Of a stretch of 64,000 nt of DNA, positions 48,051 to 57,300 are shown in pieces. The notes under the pieces were generated by a model. That model saw nothing but the letters and a program-made list of their open reading frames with translations. It made no database searches and was not told where the DNA came from. Source of the stretch: Platerodrilus igneus (Eukaryota; Arthropoda; Insecta; Coleoptera; Lycidae); the NCBI GenBank assembly GCA_036346225.1, contig JARFIW010001458.1, positions 2,542,001 to 2,606,000 of the forward strand, given 5' to 3'. Every line of letters begins with the position of its first letter. Position 1 is the first letter of the stretch. Position numbers and translations under genes: made by a program.

Positions 48051-48250
48051 GGATGTTAACAGTCACCAAGCATCCAATTCTTTATTTGGATGGTATCGTG
48101 TACTTGCCTGCGTATGTACCCGGAGTAAAAGAATACGATTTGCATACGCAGTTTATTAATAAAATTAGTTTATCGAGGGAAGATGACAAAAGGTACATCA
48201 TTCCTAATAGTACAACAATCTACGCATGGGGGTGTAAAGATATAAGATAG
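48051..48250 (+). pseudogene. PolB C-terminal end fragment (protein-primed polymerase type)
   Basis: One open frame ends at 48250. Its last 35 codons include INKISLSREDDKRYIIP and a terminal YAWGCKDIR. This combination, VNK-x-ALS-x-x-DDKR followed by a final Y-A-x-G-H/C pattern, is the conserved extreme C-terminus of protein-primed family B DNA polymerases of Polinton-, adintovirus- and bidnavirus-like elements. The preceding residues (VTKHPILYLDGIVYLP, 48060 on) are not PolB-like and have a diverged copy at 49690-49740. The polymerase catalytic motifs (SLYP, YGDTDS) were not found nearby. Family call from motif knowledge; no search was run. Confidence 0.55.
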
Positions 48251-48681
48251 TTGTTTATATTTGTATGGATTTTGTAAATCTATTGTATATATTAGTTTTA
48301 AGATTCCATAATTTTTAAGTTCTTCTCCCACCTTCCTAATCCTTCCGACTTCTATCCTGGTTGACAGAGTATACGTGTTATCTCCACGTGGTATTCGCGG
48401 GACACGGCGGTTTTAGATTTCTAGGGAAACGGTTGGTTAAAGCATATGTCTTGGGTAGCGAAAAAAAGGGTTTTAAAGATGGAGTTAAATAAAGATGGGT
48501 AAAAATTAGAGGTTTGGGGTCTTTAAAAGGCATAACTTTGTAAGAGGTGGTTCTATTTAAAATCCATTTACAGGTTTGGGGGTCCCTAGAAAAATTTAAT
48601 GTTAGTTGATACCTAGCAAAATATATTTATCTTAAAAGAGTGACTACCCCGCAAATAATAAATACAATATAATACTTGTCA
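48251..48681. other. Rearranged sequence of the virus-like element
   Basis: Contains 'ctccacgtggta' (48390), similar to 'ctccacgtggtg' at 51179. Around 48520-48590 is a diverged copy of the segment repeated at 51660-52070, encoding 'FK' then 'HNF' and 'GG'. A minus-strand open stretch at about 48245-48415 has no recognised motif. Confidence 0.4.
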
Positions 48682-48832
48682 ACAAAAAAAGTTGTAGGGA
48701 AAATTAAAGACATATTTAATGGGGGGTCCAGTATTAGAATTTGTTGGAAGTAATGTTAAGTCCTACTGTATTGTAGGCGAGAAAGATACGATTAAAAAGA
48801 TTAAAGGGATCTCACAAAGTGTAGTTAAGTAA
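48682..48832 (+). pseudogene. PolB fragment, upstream of the C-terminal end
   Basis: Two frames overlap here with one shift near 48723: first KKVVGKIKDIFNGG, then LEFVGSNVKSYCIVG and DTIKKIKGISQSVVK to a stop at 48830. In protein-primed PolB enzymes a K-K-V/F-L-G-x-x-K-D segment, an EFVGLR-x-K-x-Y segment and a K-x-K-G-V-K-K-x-V-V-K segment follow each other close to the C-terminus. They appear here in that order. It should precede the fragment at 48051-48250 in the intact protein but lies 0.5 kb downstream of it, so the element was shuffled or duplicated. Confidence 0.6.
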
Positions 48833-48839
48833 AACCGCG

Positions 48840-48935
48840 GGTGCTACAACCTATAACGAGCATATACCTCCAAAAGGGGTAGGCATGCAACTACGCAGCA
48901 GTGCGTGGGAGAATTCTTATTCTCTCCAATAAGAA
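48840..48935 (+). repeat. Duplicated coding-like segment D2 (partner 47363-47505)
   Basis: Directly follows the stop of the PolB fragment and repeats segment D1 in the same orientation. In D1 the neighbours are the large ORF and the small basic protein; here they are a PolB fragment and unknown sequence. Confidence 0.6.
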
Positions 48936-49068
48936 ATTAAAGTTTCCATGTACGTAGCACCAGTCATTGGGAAATGATCGAAATGTGGAACCTATAAAGG
49001 CGATTATTAATTATGGTTTAGAAAAATAATAATTTTCGTGGACTAAATAAAATAGCTTAGACTGGTTA

Positions 49069-49257
49069 ATGTATATGGATACATACTCTCGTACACATCC
49101 ACAAACATCTGTTTACGTCCACAATATCGATGCCGGTAGTTTTTGTTTAACAAATAGTAGGAAAAATACGTCAGGTGTTAGTGCGTGGAAGCCCATAGGA
49201 TCGTTGGATTCAAAAAGAACGATGTGGCGGAATGTATGGTGGTCTCCGTTAGAATAA
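49069..49257 (+). CDS. Hypothetical small ORF in the virus-like region
   Basis: A 62-codon frame, MYMDTYSRTHPQTSVYVHNI and onward to WWSPLE, has balanced composition and no motif. I cannot tell whether it is a decayed structural gene or a spurious frame. Confidence 0.3.
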   Translation: MYMDTYSRTHPQTSVYVHNIDAGSFCLTNSRKNTSGVSAWKPIGSLDSKRTMWRNVWWSPLE

Positions 49258-49301
49258 TCGAAAGTGGTTAATTGATCGTATTAGATGTTTAAATATGCAA
49301 A

Positions 49302-50010
49302 AGTGTAAAAGCCTACATAAACAAAAATTAATTAACCGACAAAAAAGTGCGCGATGTGCTACACTTATAAAGAAAGTATGGAATGGTGTTTTTTAGCAGC
49401 CCTAGCAGTAAAAAGGGCGACTGATTTTTCCAAGCAACTACAAGAATAGCAGTAGCGCAGAGAAGGGGGTATGCAATGTATTATACAGTTGCTGCAAAAT
49501 ATGTTAGTTTACGCCTAGTTCGGATGTGTAATTGATCACGACTTAAAGATCCCTCGGAGGTTTAAAAATTCTCGGCCCATTGTCGTTTGAAAAATGTTTG
49601 TAAATTATCAGAACAGGAGCGGGTTGAAGTTTAAGTTAGATGGATGATTGACCGAGTTTTTTCTACCTTTTACGAGGGAATTGGAAGTTGACAGACATCG
49701 AGCATCTAATTCTCTATTTGGACGATATCAAGTACTCACCGGTTCTAGAAATCATTACGTGCGATCGACCGCTATGCGAAAGTGTAAAAGCCTACAGAAG
49801 CAAAATTTAATTATCATACGAAAAAGCACGCGATGTGCTATAGAAAGTATAAAAAAATTGGTGCTTTGTATCGATCCTAACAGTAAAAAGGAGAGTGACT
49901 TTTTCTAGCAATTACAAGAATAGCAGTAGCGCGGCGAAGGGGTATGCATGTATTATACAGCGCATTGTTGCTATAAAATATGTTAGTTTACGAGAAGCTC
50001 GAACGTGCAC
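49302..50010 (+). repeat. Direct duplication, copies 49302-49546 and 49781-50010
   Basis: The blocks 'gtgtaaaagcctaca', 'gcgatgtgctac/tag', 'acaagaatagcagtagcgc' and 'aaaatatgttagtttacg' occur in the same order 479 bp apart. The intervening part of the unit contains the diverged copy of the 48060 segment (49665-49740). A coding frame may run through each copy (RCAT, then 'AAKYVSLR'), but both copies are broken. Confidence 0.75.
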
Positions 50011-50060
50011 AAATTAAATTTTAATCTATAATTAACGACGGTCGTAAAAATTGGAAATTA

Positions 50061-50227
50061 ATGGTTAATTTAAATACCGCTAAGCATATACTTTCGCTTG
50101 GTGATTCATTTAGAAAATATTCAAGCCTACCATTTCCTAAAGTATGACGTAGAAGTTATTTAAAATTAAATTGGTTTATTAGTAAGTATTCTGTAGACAA
50201 GTTTGGTATTCCCTTAGCAAAGGTTTA
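50061..50227 (+). pseudogene. Unrecognised ORF remnant with one in-frame stop
   Basis: ATG 50061 reads MVNLNTAKHILSLGDSFRKY to a TGA at 50145-50147, then continues in frame through LKLNWFISKYSVDKFG to a TAA at 50226-50228. The continuity of protein-like sequence across the TGA suggests a mutated gene of at least 54 codons. No family recognised. Confidence 0.35.
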
Positions 50228-50246
50228 AAGTGTTTTTATTAAGTTT

Positions 50247-50480
50247 TTGGTTATAGTAGCACTGCATCTTCTACAGCACGACTTGCACACAATTTGTGTG
50301 CGTGTTCTATCACCCTTTTGGATTTTTAATATACACGCGATCTGTATAACATGGAAGACGTTTTCCGATGTTTTTACTAACTGCACTCGCACCATCGACG
50401 AAGCGAACCAGGTGCATGCATTGGCGCTAAATGTATTGGACGAGCAGCGAGGATTACGACGTCATTTAGTTCCCCGCTGA
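50247..50480 (+). CDS. Hypothetical ORF in the virus-like region
   Basis: Only the second half (from 50348) looks protein-like: WKTFSDVFTNCTRTIDEANQ and LNVLDEQRGLRRHL. No motif recognised. Confidence 0.3.
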   Translation: MVIVALHLLQHDLHTICVRVLSPFWIFNIHAICITWKTFSDVFTNCTRTIDEANQVHALALNVLDEQRGLRRHLVPR

Positions 50481-50654
50481 ATCCTCAACATCGTTCGGTC
50501 GTCTTCGGAAACCTTCGGTATGCATTCTATAAGGAACATAAATTAGGTACGCTCGAGTAAGCTTTTTAGTTAGTTCGCTTACAAGTTTAACCAAAGTGCT
50601 ATAGTGCGGGTTTTGTTTTGTACTAAACGTTTTTAAATGCGAGCCCTGTCACGT

Positions 50655-50936
50655 CTACTTTACCAGGAGGGATGCTCTCAAACGGCTCCAGAACAAATGT
50701 CGTGGTGTAACATCGTCCACGGTTAAGCTTATACATCCGTCAGCAGCAAAGTACTTAAACTCTGGGTCTTGCAGTTTCGCTTTTACGAGAATGGACAACT
50801 TACAGCGACACAAGGAAAAACAGCACGGTATGTCATTAAGCAGTAAACGTTCAACTCCACCAGTTGTTAAAGGGTCTTGTACGAAACAACTAACATCTGT
50901 GTAAAGCGTGCGATATGGAGGTGTTAAAGTCTGCAT
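50655..50936 (-). CDS. Hypothetical minus-strand ORF (93 codons)
   Basis: ATG 50936 opens an uninterrupted frame, MQTLTPPYRTLYTDVSCF, then CCFSLCRCKLSILVKAKL and LTVDDVTPRHLFW. It is free of stops and has balanced, non-AT-driven composition; no other frame there is open. It reads against all other parts of the virus-like region. I do not recognise it. It continues as open sequence for a few codons beyond the listed end. Confidence 0.4.
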   Translation of the reverse strand: MQTLTPPYRTLYTDVSCFVQDPLTTGGVERLLLNDIPCCFSLCRCKLSILVKAKLQDPEFKYFAADGCISLTVDDVTPRHLFWSRLRASLLVK

Positions 50937-50940
50937 ACCC

Positions 50941-51500
50941 TGGTCCTAATAGCACAGCAACCTAATTAAGGTAGGTCAGTAAGCAATATTTAATTGCTGT
51001 TAATTGACTTGCATTTAGCGTACTTTCCTATTATAATAACCGCATTTGTTTGGAGAAGATATACACGTTTAAAAAGAAATTATATACAGCTTTCTTAATT
51101 ATTAACCACGCGATGATTACGTAAAAGTTGACCTTCCCATTCTCATATTTAAAACCCATTACATTGAAATGTGTTTACCTCCACGTGGTGTCGCTGGACG
51201 GTAAAACATATTGTTGGATTAACAACAATATGTCTTATTGACTGAAAACACGTTTCCTCTTTTTTACATTAATCTCTTTTTGATATAGGTCTATTTAAAC
51301 AACACATTAATCTCTTTTTGTTACAGGTTAAACTACTTGGATTCGGCTACACACAGGAAATACTTTGTAAAAATTGTAATTAGTTTATTAAACTGTAAAT
51401 CGAATAAAATATATTATTAAATTTTCGCATGCTTAATTTATGTTAATACTGCTACGTGTTTGGTTAAAGGATTGTAGATATTAAAAAGGAGAGGTGATTA
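50941..51500. other. Non-coding, with a palindrome and a direct repeat
   Basis: A perfect short palindrome (acatattgttg/caacaatatgt) lies at 51208-51235. A direct repeat 'acattaatctctttttg' occurs near 51268 and 51306. Otherwise nothing recognised. Confidence 0.5.
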
Positions 51501-51504
51501 GAAA

Positions 51505-52330
51505 TTGATCTTGGTACAAAATCTTAAAATTGGGGTAGCTCCCTTAGGGATGATGCAATCTGAAAAATTTAAAGAGATTTGGGTAGCTGAGAAAATCTAA
51601 TATTAATTGATACCAAACAAGGTAGGTTTATCTCGTGGGTGGAAATGTGGAGAAAGATTTATCTCGCAGAGGGTATATGTGTAACTTTGCAGGGCGTGGT
51701 CCGATTTCAAATCTGTTTGCAGATTCGGGTTGTGCGTAAAATTGTAGACTAATTTAATGTATTGCATGTATAAAAAAATTTATAAGAACGCTCAAAAGTC
51801 GCTACAGGTAAGAAATCTTAAAATTAGGGTAGCTCCTTGGGGATGGTGCAATCTGAAAAATTCCTAGAGATTTGGGTAGCTGAGAAAATTCTAATATTGA
51901 TTAATACCAAACAAGATAGGTTTATCGCGAAAGATGCAATGGCTAGACGAAGAAAACTATTTGTTAGGTTTGCTTATAGAGCAAATAGCAAAATTAGAAG
52001 ATCAGGACTTTAAAGGGTATAACTTTGCAGGGCGTGGTCCGATTTCAAATCTGTTTACAGATTCGGGATGTGCATAAAATTCTAAGCTAATTTAATGTAT
52101 CGCATGTATAAAAAAATTTATAAGAACGCTCAAAAGTCGCTACAGGTAAGAAATCTTAAAATGAGGGTAGCTCCCTGGGGGATGATGCAATCTAAAAAAT
52201 TCCTAGAGATTCGGGTAGCTAAGAAAATTCTAATATTAATTGATACCAAACAAGATAGGTTTATCTCGTGGGTGGAAATGTGGAGAAAGATTTATCTCGC
52301 GGGTGGAAAGAATGCGGGTGTGATGTAATC
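51505..52330 (+). repeat. Three direct repeats of about 300-335 bp
   Basis: The block starting 'aaatcttaaaatt-gggtagctcc' occurs near 51518, 51814 and 52151. The long shared block 'aactttgcagggcgtggtccg' lies near 51691 and 52021, and 'tttatctcgtgggtggaaatg' near 51628 and 52260. The units include the small ORF at 51934-52077 and its diverged partner at 51660-51736. Confidence 0.85.
51934..52077 (+). CDS. Small ORF with a phospholipase-A2-loop-like motif
   Basis: ATG 51934 reads 47 codons: MQWLDEENYLLGLLIEQI, then FKGYNFAGRGPISNL to TAA 52077. The GYNFAGRG stretch resembles the calcium-binding loop (Y-x-G-P-G pattern) of viral capsid phospholipase A2 domains, but the His-Asp catalytic site is absent. 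Diverged copies of the same segment occur at about 51660-51736 and 48525-48560. The match is short and may be chance. It could also be a broken piece of any conserved protein of the element. Confidence 0.35.
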   Translation: MQWLDEENYLLGLLIEQIAKLEDQDFKGYNFAGRGPISNLFTDSGCA

Positions 52331-52972
52331 AAAATGGTTGTGGGGGTGTCCGAGCAAGAAGAGCAAGGAGGAGTCAGGAGGAGATTCATCTCCCTCATTT
52401 CCTCCTTATGGGAATTTACATGTAAATTTGGTCCAGATGTGTGTGGAAATGTGGATGCTGGTGGAAATGTGGGTCTGATTCGTAACTAAATGCACTACTG
52501 TGGTGGTTTCCGTCACGTCATGGACTAGTCAACAAACCGTCAAACGGTGTGGTTATCTGTGGTGTGCCTTATCTTGTCTTCTCTTTCAGGTATGTAAGTT
52601 TCCTGTTTTGTACCTATTATTGTTCTTCCAACTTATTTCTCTATCGTGCCGTTACACAAGAAGAGAGAAGACATATTAATCTGGTTTCAACGGGGGCAAA
52701 GACCGAATTACGTCCAACAACTCTCAACCAACGCCGAGAACCTGACGCCAAAATAGCTGCAATGCCGTGACGAGTTCCACATTTTACGTGAGTACCATTT
52801 ATCTTTTTTTCTTTGTATGTGGTAATAACTTGTGGCGTAATAATGACGTAATCCCTTATTGCGCAATATTACGTACGGGTTTATTATGTTGTCAACTTTC
52901 GTAGTGGTTCTTATCAATTACGCCGGGACTTTAACGAGTATACCTTAGAGTAGAACAGGTAGAGTATAATAG
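52331..52972. other. Boundary region, possible gypsy LTR
   Basis: No gene seen. It ends at a primer-site-like sequence at 52973, so its right part may be a 5' LTR. No matching 3' LTR was found at 58.3-59.4 kb. Confidence 0.35.
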
Positions 52973-52985
52973 TGGCGCCTCAACG
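52973..52985 (+). promoter_or_regulatory. Possible gypsy primer-binding site
   Basis: The sequence tggcgcctcaacg resembles the tRNA-Lys(CUU)-complementary site (tggcgcccaacg) with an inserted base. It lies about 0.9 kb upstream of the gag region. The same variant is present in the array at 63032. Confidence 0.45.
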
Positions 52986-53114
52986 TTTTTGTTGAAAGAA
53001 TTTGTTTTCACCTTTTGTGTATCTGATAACGTATTAGTTTTAAATATATCTGTGGCAATTGGATTTTTCACTCAAAAATAAAAATTTAAAATTTTTAATA
53101 ACTGTTAAATAGAA

Positions 53115-53178
53115 AAATATAAGTTGGCAACGTTGCAAGTTGGCAACATTGCAAGTTGGCAACATTGCAAGTTGCCAT
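53115..53178 (+). repeat. Short tandem repeat (about 18-bp unit)
   Basis: The unit 'gttggcaacattgcaa' occurs three times with small changes, then a partial unit. Confidence 0.85.
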
Positions 53179-53879
53179 GACGACCATCTTAAATTGAAAT
53201 GACATGGAAACAGTTGATGTGCCAATCTGATGTAGACAGCCATATTTGGACTGTATGTGTTTGCTTCATATATGTTATTGCTAAATTTAATTAATCGGCA
53301 TTTCCTTTATAAAAATAGTGTTTTTGCTCTAAATGCTCTTAAATAATTCCCTAATCTAAGTTAGCATAAAGCTGAAGTGGATAGCTCTTAAATGTGTTTG
53401 GCAGATTCCCTTAACCTCACTTCTATGTGGAAGCATATGCTTGTGGATTAATTAATTGGTTTTGTAAGTACCTTTACATAAATTAATTAAATTCATGCTT
53501 TATTTCTTATTCCGTATGGAAAATTTTTTTTGATATTATATTAAAGGTAATTATATACCTTTTTTTGCAATACTTATTAAAAGTGTTGCTCAAATAATTT
53601 ATAGAATATCTTACTTCTCTATGATTCTAAGTGTCCCTTTATAATCTAAATAATCAACTATAAGTTACGATTACCTCCAAAAAGAAAATTTCTTCCCTAA
53701 ATATAACTTATGCAATTAACTGAATTTTTTCGTTTTAAAACGCTATAGTAACTTGATTTCGTTTATCTGCTTCTGTAAGCACTGTATTACAAAAATTGGG
53801 TTCATCTCAAAGCATGTGAATTGATTTTCGAGATTTAATCGCAAAACATTCAAACGGCATCTACTCAAATGACAGACGA

Positions 53880-55240
53880 TTGCAGCTGAAAGCTATGTTA
53901 GCTCAAAAACCTAAAAAGATCATCTATTGCGCGTGTTGTAGTCCCTGATCTACCTCAAAATATTTTTGAACTTAAACAATCTCTTGATGATATTACTAAT
54001 ACAGTACACAGAATTGATCCTGAACCTAGCAAAATCGAACTTAAGCGTGTTGTGTCTCGTATAGCGCACATTAAGCAGCGGATAGAGTTGTTGTGTTTAT
54101 TTAACAATAAGCAGGCTGACCAAAGCAAACAGACCCTTCTATCTGACATTCTCTTACTCGAAGGAACAGTCCTCGACAAACTTAACTTAGATGTGGACAT
54201 AAATGTACCTACAGCCTTATCGAACCTTACAATCTCACAATCTTCATCATCGGAAAAATCAATACCTGTGTATAAATGGGGTTTAACTTCTCAGGGGTTT
54301 GACCCCAAATCTCGTTAATGTCATTCCTCGATAGAGTAAACGATTTTAGAATTTCAGGCAATTGTATAGACCAGGATTTATTTGTTTCAGCGGATAAATT
54401 ATTTTTTGGTTCTGCCTTAATTTGGTATAGAAATATAAGAAATCAGATTTCTACTTGGGAAGAATTAGTTACGTGTTTGAAACGAGATTTTTTACCACAT
54501 GGCTATATTACCGATCTCTGGAACGAAATAAGAAACCGAACCCAGGGACCTGACGAAAATGTAATCTCTTTTATTACCTCAATGGAAGCTTTGTATAGCA
54601 GATTAGATAAAAAACCATTAGAATGTGAAATTATTAATCAGCTGCGTAGAAACTTAAATCCATATTTTTCTGAACGTTTAGCGTTACAACACATTTCTTC
54701 TTTACCTCAGTTCAAAGATTTATGTCGCTCGCTAAAAGAAGTAAAATTGCGTGTCGATGAATACCGTCCTCCCCCAGAAAAACAATCTAATATATTAGAA
54801 CCTGACCTAGCAGTCAAACTGAACCTTCTCGTAAAGTATCTACTATTAATCTTCCTGCTACCTCTTTAAATAACTCACTTACCTGTTGGAACTGTAAAAA
54901 AGTGGACATAGCTACAGTATGTGCACATACCCCAAAAATATTTTTGTTATGGTTGCGGTCCCAGCAATACCTATAAATCTATGTGTACAAATTGTAACTC
55001 TAACTTATCGGAAACTTTCGCAAAGATATTCCTACCCGGGACGTGAATATCTCAAGGAACCAAAGTCGTCCTCAACACCAACCATTCAACACACCCAGGC
55101 GTCAATAAATTTAAAGCATAAAATTACCTCTAACGTTAAACCTTTACCTAATGTATCTATTAAGAATAATATCGCTACCTTAAATTTACAAAATAACTTA
55201 CCGCCCTTATCAGAAATATATCAAACTACCCCGTCGGAAT
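53880..55240 (+). pseudogene. Gypsy gag (broken)
   Basis: Capsid-like protein in several frames. 53950-54315 carries an N-terminal region ending near VYKWGLTSQGFDPKS. 54318-54869 gives MSFLDRVNDFRISGN, ALIWYRNIRNQISTWEEL and RDFLPHGYITDLWNEIRNRTQ, a classic gag matrix/capsid pattern. 54880-55010 then holds a Cys-rich part, with CWNCKK and CYGCG pieces in different frames (zinc knuckle remnants). Stops and shifts at 54316, 54866 and near 54940. Confidence 0.8.
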
Positions 55241-55259
55241 AGTCCAGTTGGCTGCAAAC

Positions 55260-56400
55260 AGTTAATTCCTTTTATCATAAAAAGTCTACTGCCCTACAAC
55301 TTGTTAAAAAACCCCTTGATATCCGTCCTTATTTACCTATCTCGATTGGTTCCTTAAATGTAATAGCTTTACTGGACACAGGTTCCTCATGCTCCCTTAT
55401 AAATAACGAAGGCCTACAGCAACTATCTAAACAAAACATTAAAATTCAAGTTGTTCCGGAAGAAACCTCTATAAATTTAGCTGAAGATAATCAAATATTG
55501 GTAACAGGTTTCCTTAAACTAAAAATTCGAGTAGAATTACTTGAACGTGACGTTCCATTTTTGATCGTACCTACATTAGCTTACCCATTTTTACTTCTGT
55601 ACACTTTTTAATTTATCGCTCTACTTTCAAGATTTTTCTTGGCAAACATCCCTTAAAACAAATTCCATGCGTCTACGGGAATATCTAATAAAATTTCTCT
55701 TACCGATTCCCAAAATGCAATTCTTAACTCTACAATCGACAAATTTTGTAAATTGAATACCTCTGAACTTGGTTGCGTTACTACTGCAACACATATTATC
55801 TCTACAGGTGATTCCTTCCCTTTTAAGCAACGTCAATATCAGCTATCGTTTGCATTACAAAAACACTTGCTTTCCGAAATAGATAAAATGCTAGAATCTG
55901 GTGTTATCTCTCCCTCAAATTTGCCATGGTTATCTCCCGTGTTATTAGTCAGCAAGAAAAATGATGAATGGCGTGTTTGTTTTGACGGCAGAAAGCTTAA
56001 TTCTGTAACTGTGTCGAACTCCTACCCTTTACCTCTTACTGATTCGATTTTAAGTCGTCTTCGAAACAATAAATTTATCTCATCTATCGATCTTAGACAA
56101 GCTTTTTATCAGATACCTCTTGATTTATCTTCTTGCCCAAAAACTGCTTTTTGTGTTGTAGGTCGAGGTCTTTTCGATTATAATTTTTTGCCATTTGGTC
56201 TCTGTAACGCACCACAAACTTTACAACGTACTATGGATCACACATTATGTCCTATCTTACACCAGGAACGTGCCTTTGTATTTTTAGACGACATATTAGT
56301 TATCTCAAGTTCCTTTAAGGAGCATATCTTTACTCTGAATAAAGTTGCTGAACGCCTAAATGCAGCAGGTTTTAAAATAAATTGGGAGAAATTTTAATTT
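55260..56400 (+). pseudogene. Gypsy protease and reverse transcriptase (broken)
   Basis: The protease active site IALLDTGSSCSLI lies near 55366, in a frame that ends near 55610. The reverse transcriptase (55753-56397) starts with ISTGDSFPFKQRQYQLSF, then LPWLSPVLLVSKKNDEWRV, FDGRKLNSVTVSNSYPLP, SSIDLRQAFYQIPL (motif A), FLPFGLCNAPQTLQRTMD and FVFLDDILVIS (motif C, LDD). All catalytic Asp residues are present. A stop at 56395-56397 ends this part, and the reading continues in another frame through FCCCSLTFL, IIDGTGLQADPAKV and LIGMISYYR. Confidence 0.9.
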
Positions 56401-56599
56401 TGCTGTTGTTCTCTTACATTTCTTAATTTTATTATTGATGGAACTGGTTTACAAGCAGATCCTGCTAAAGTCGACGCTATTACTAAATTTAAAACACCCA
56501 AAACTGTCACAGAAATTAAACGTTTAATTGGAATGATTAGTTATTATCGCATTTTTCTACCTAACCTCTCAACTATATCTACACCCATTTAGAAGCACA

Positions 56600-57300
56600 A
56601 CAGGCTTTCGAACATATCAAAACGTTAATAACTTCAGCACCTATCTTAATCTCGCCCAATTTCGATGAAAGATTTTATATACAAACCGATGCCTCACTTA
56701 CTGGTTTAGGTGCAATGTTATTTCAGGTGAGCAATGGATTAGAACACCCTATCGCTTATGCAAGCCGTGCCTTAACTTCTACTGAACAAAAATGTTCAGC
56801 TACCGAACGTGAACTATTAGGGATTATCTTTGGTATTGAAAAATTTAGAGGATATGTTGAAGGTACACATTTCACAGTAATTACTGATTGTGCAGCCCTC
56901 ACATGGTTAAATAACTTAAAACAACGCGCAGGTCGTTTGACAAGATGGAACTTGCGTATCTCTTAATTTACCTTTGACGTTAGGCATAGACCTGGCAAAT
57001 TAAATATCGTACCTGATGCCTTATCTCGTGATGTCGTTTCTCTTAGTCTTCCAGATTTAATTCCTGATGCCTGGTATCTTAATATGATCAATAAAGTTTC
57101 TGAAAATTCTGATAAATTCTCCACCTTTTGTGTAACAAATAATAGATTATACAAATTTGTATATTCGTTGTCCCGCAAAATATCTAACATCCCTGAATGG
57201 ATACTTGTTGTCCCTACCGCTAACCGCAGTGAGGTTCTTAAATTGTGTCATGATGATCTTATAGCTGCTCATTTTGGTATTAAAAAACCCTAGTTAAAAT
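56600..57300 (+). pseudogene. Gypsy RNase H and integrase N-terminal part
   Basis: RNase H: 56640-56966 with DASLTGLGAMLFQVS spanning a frame change at 56700, AYASRALTSTEQKCSATERELLGII and FTVITDCAALTWL. A stop at 56965 is followed by FDVRHRPGKLNIVPDALSRD. An integrase zinc-binding piece lies near 57240 (LCHDDLIAAHFGIKKP), then a stop at 57292. Confidence 0.85.
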
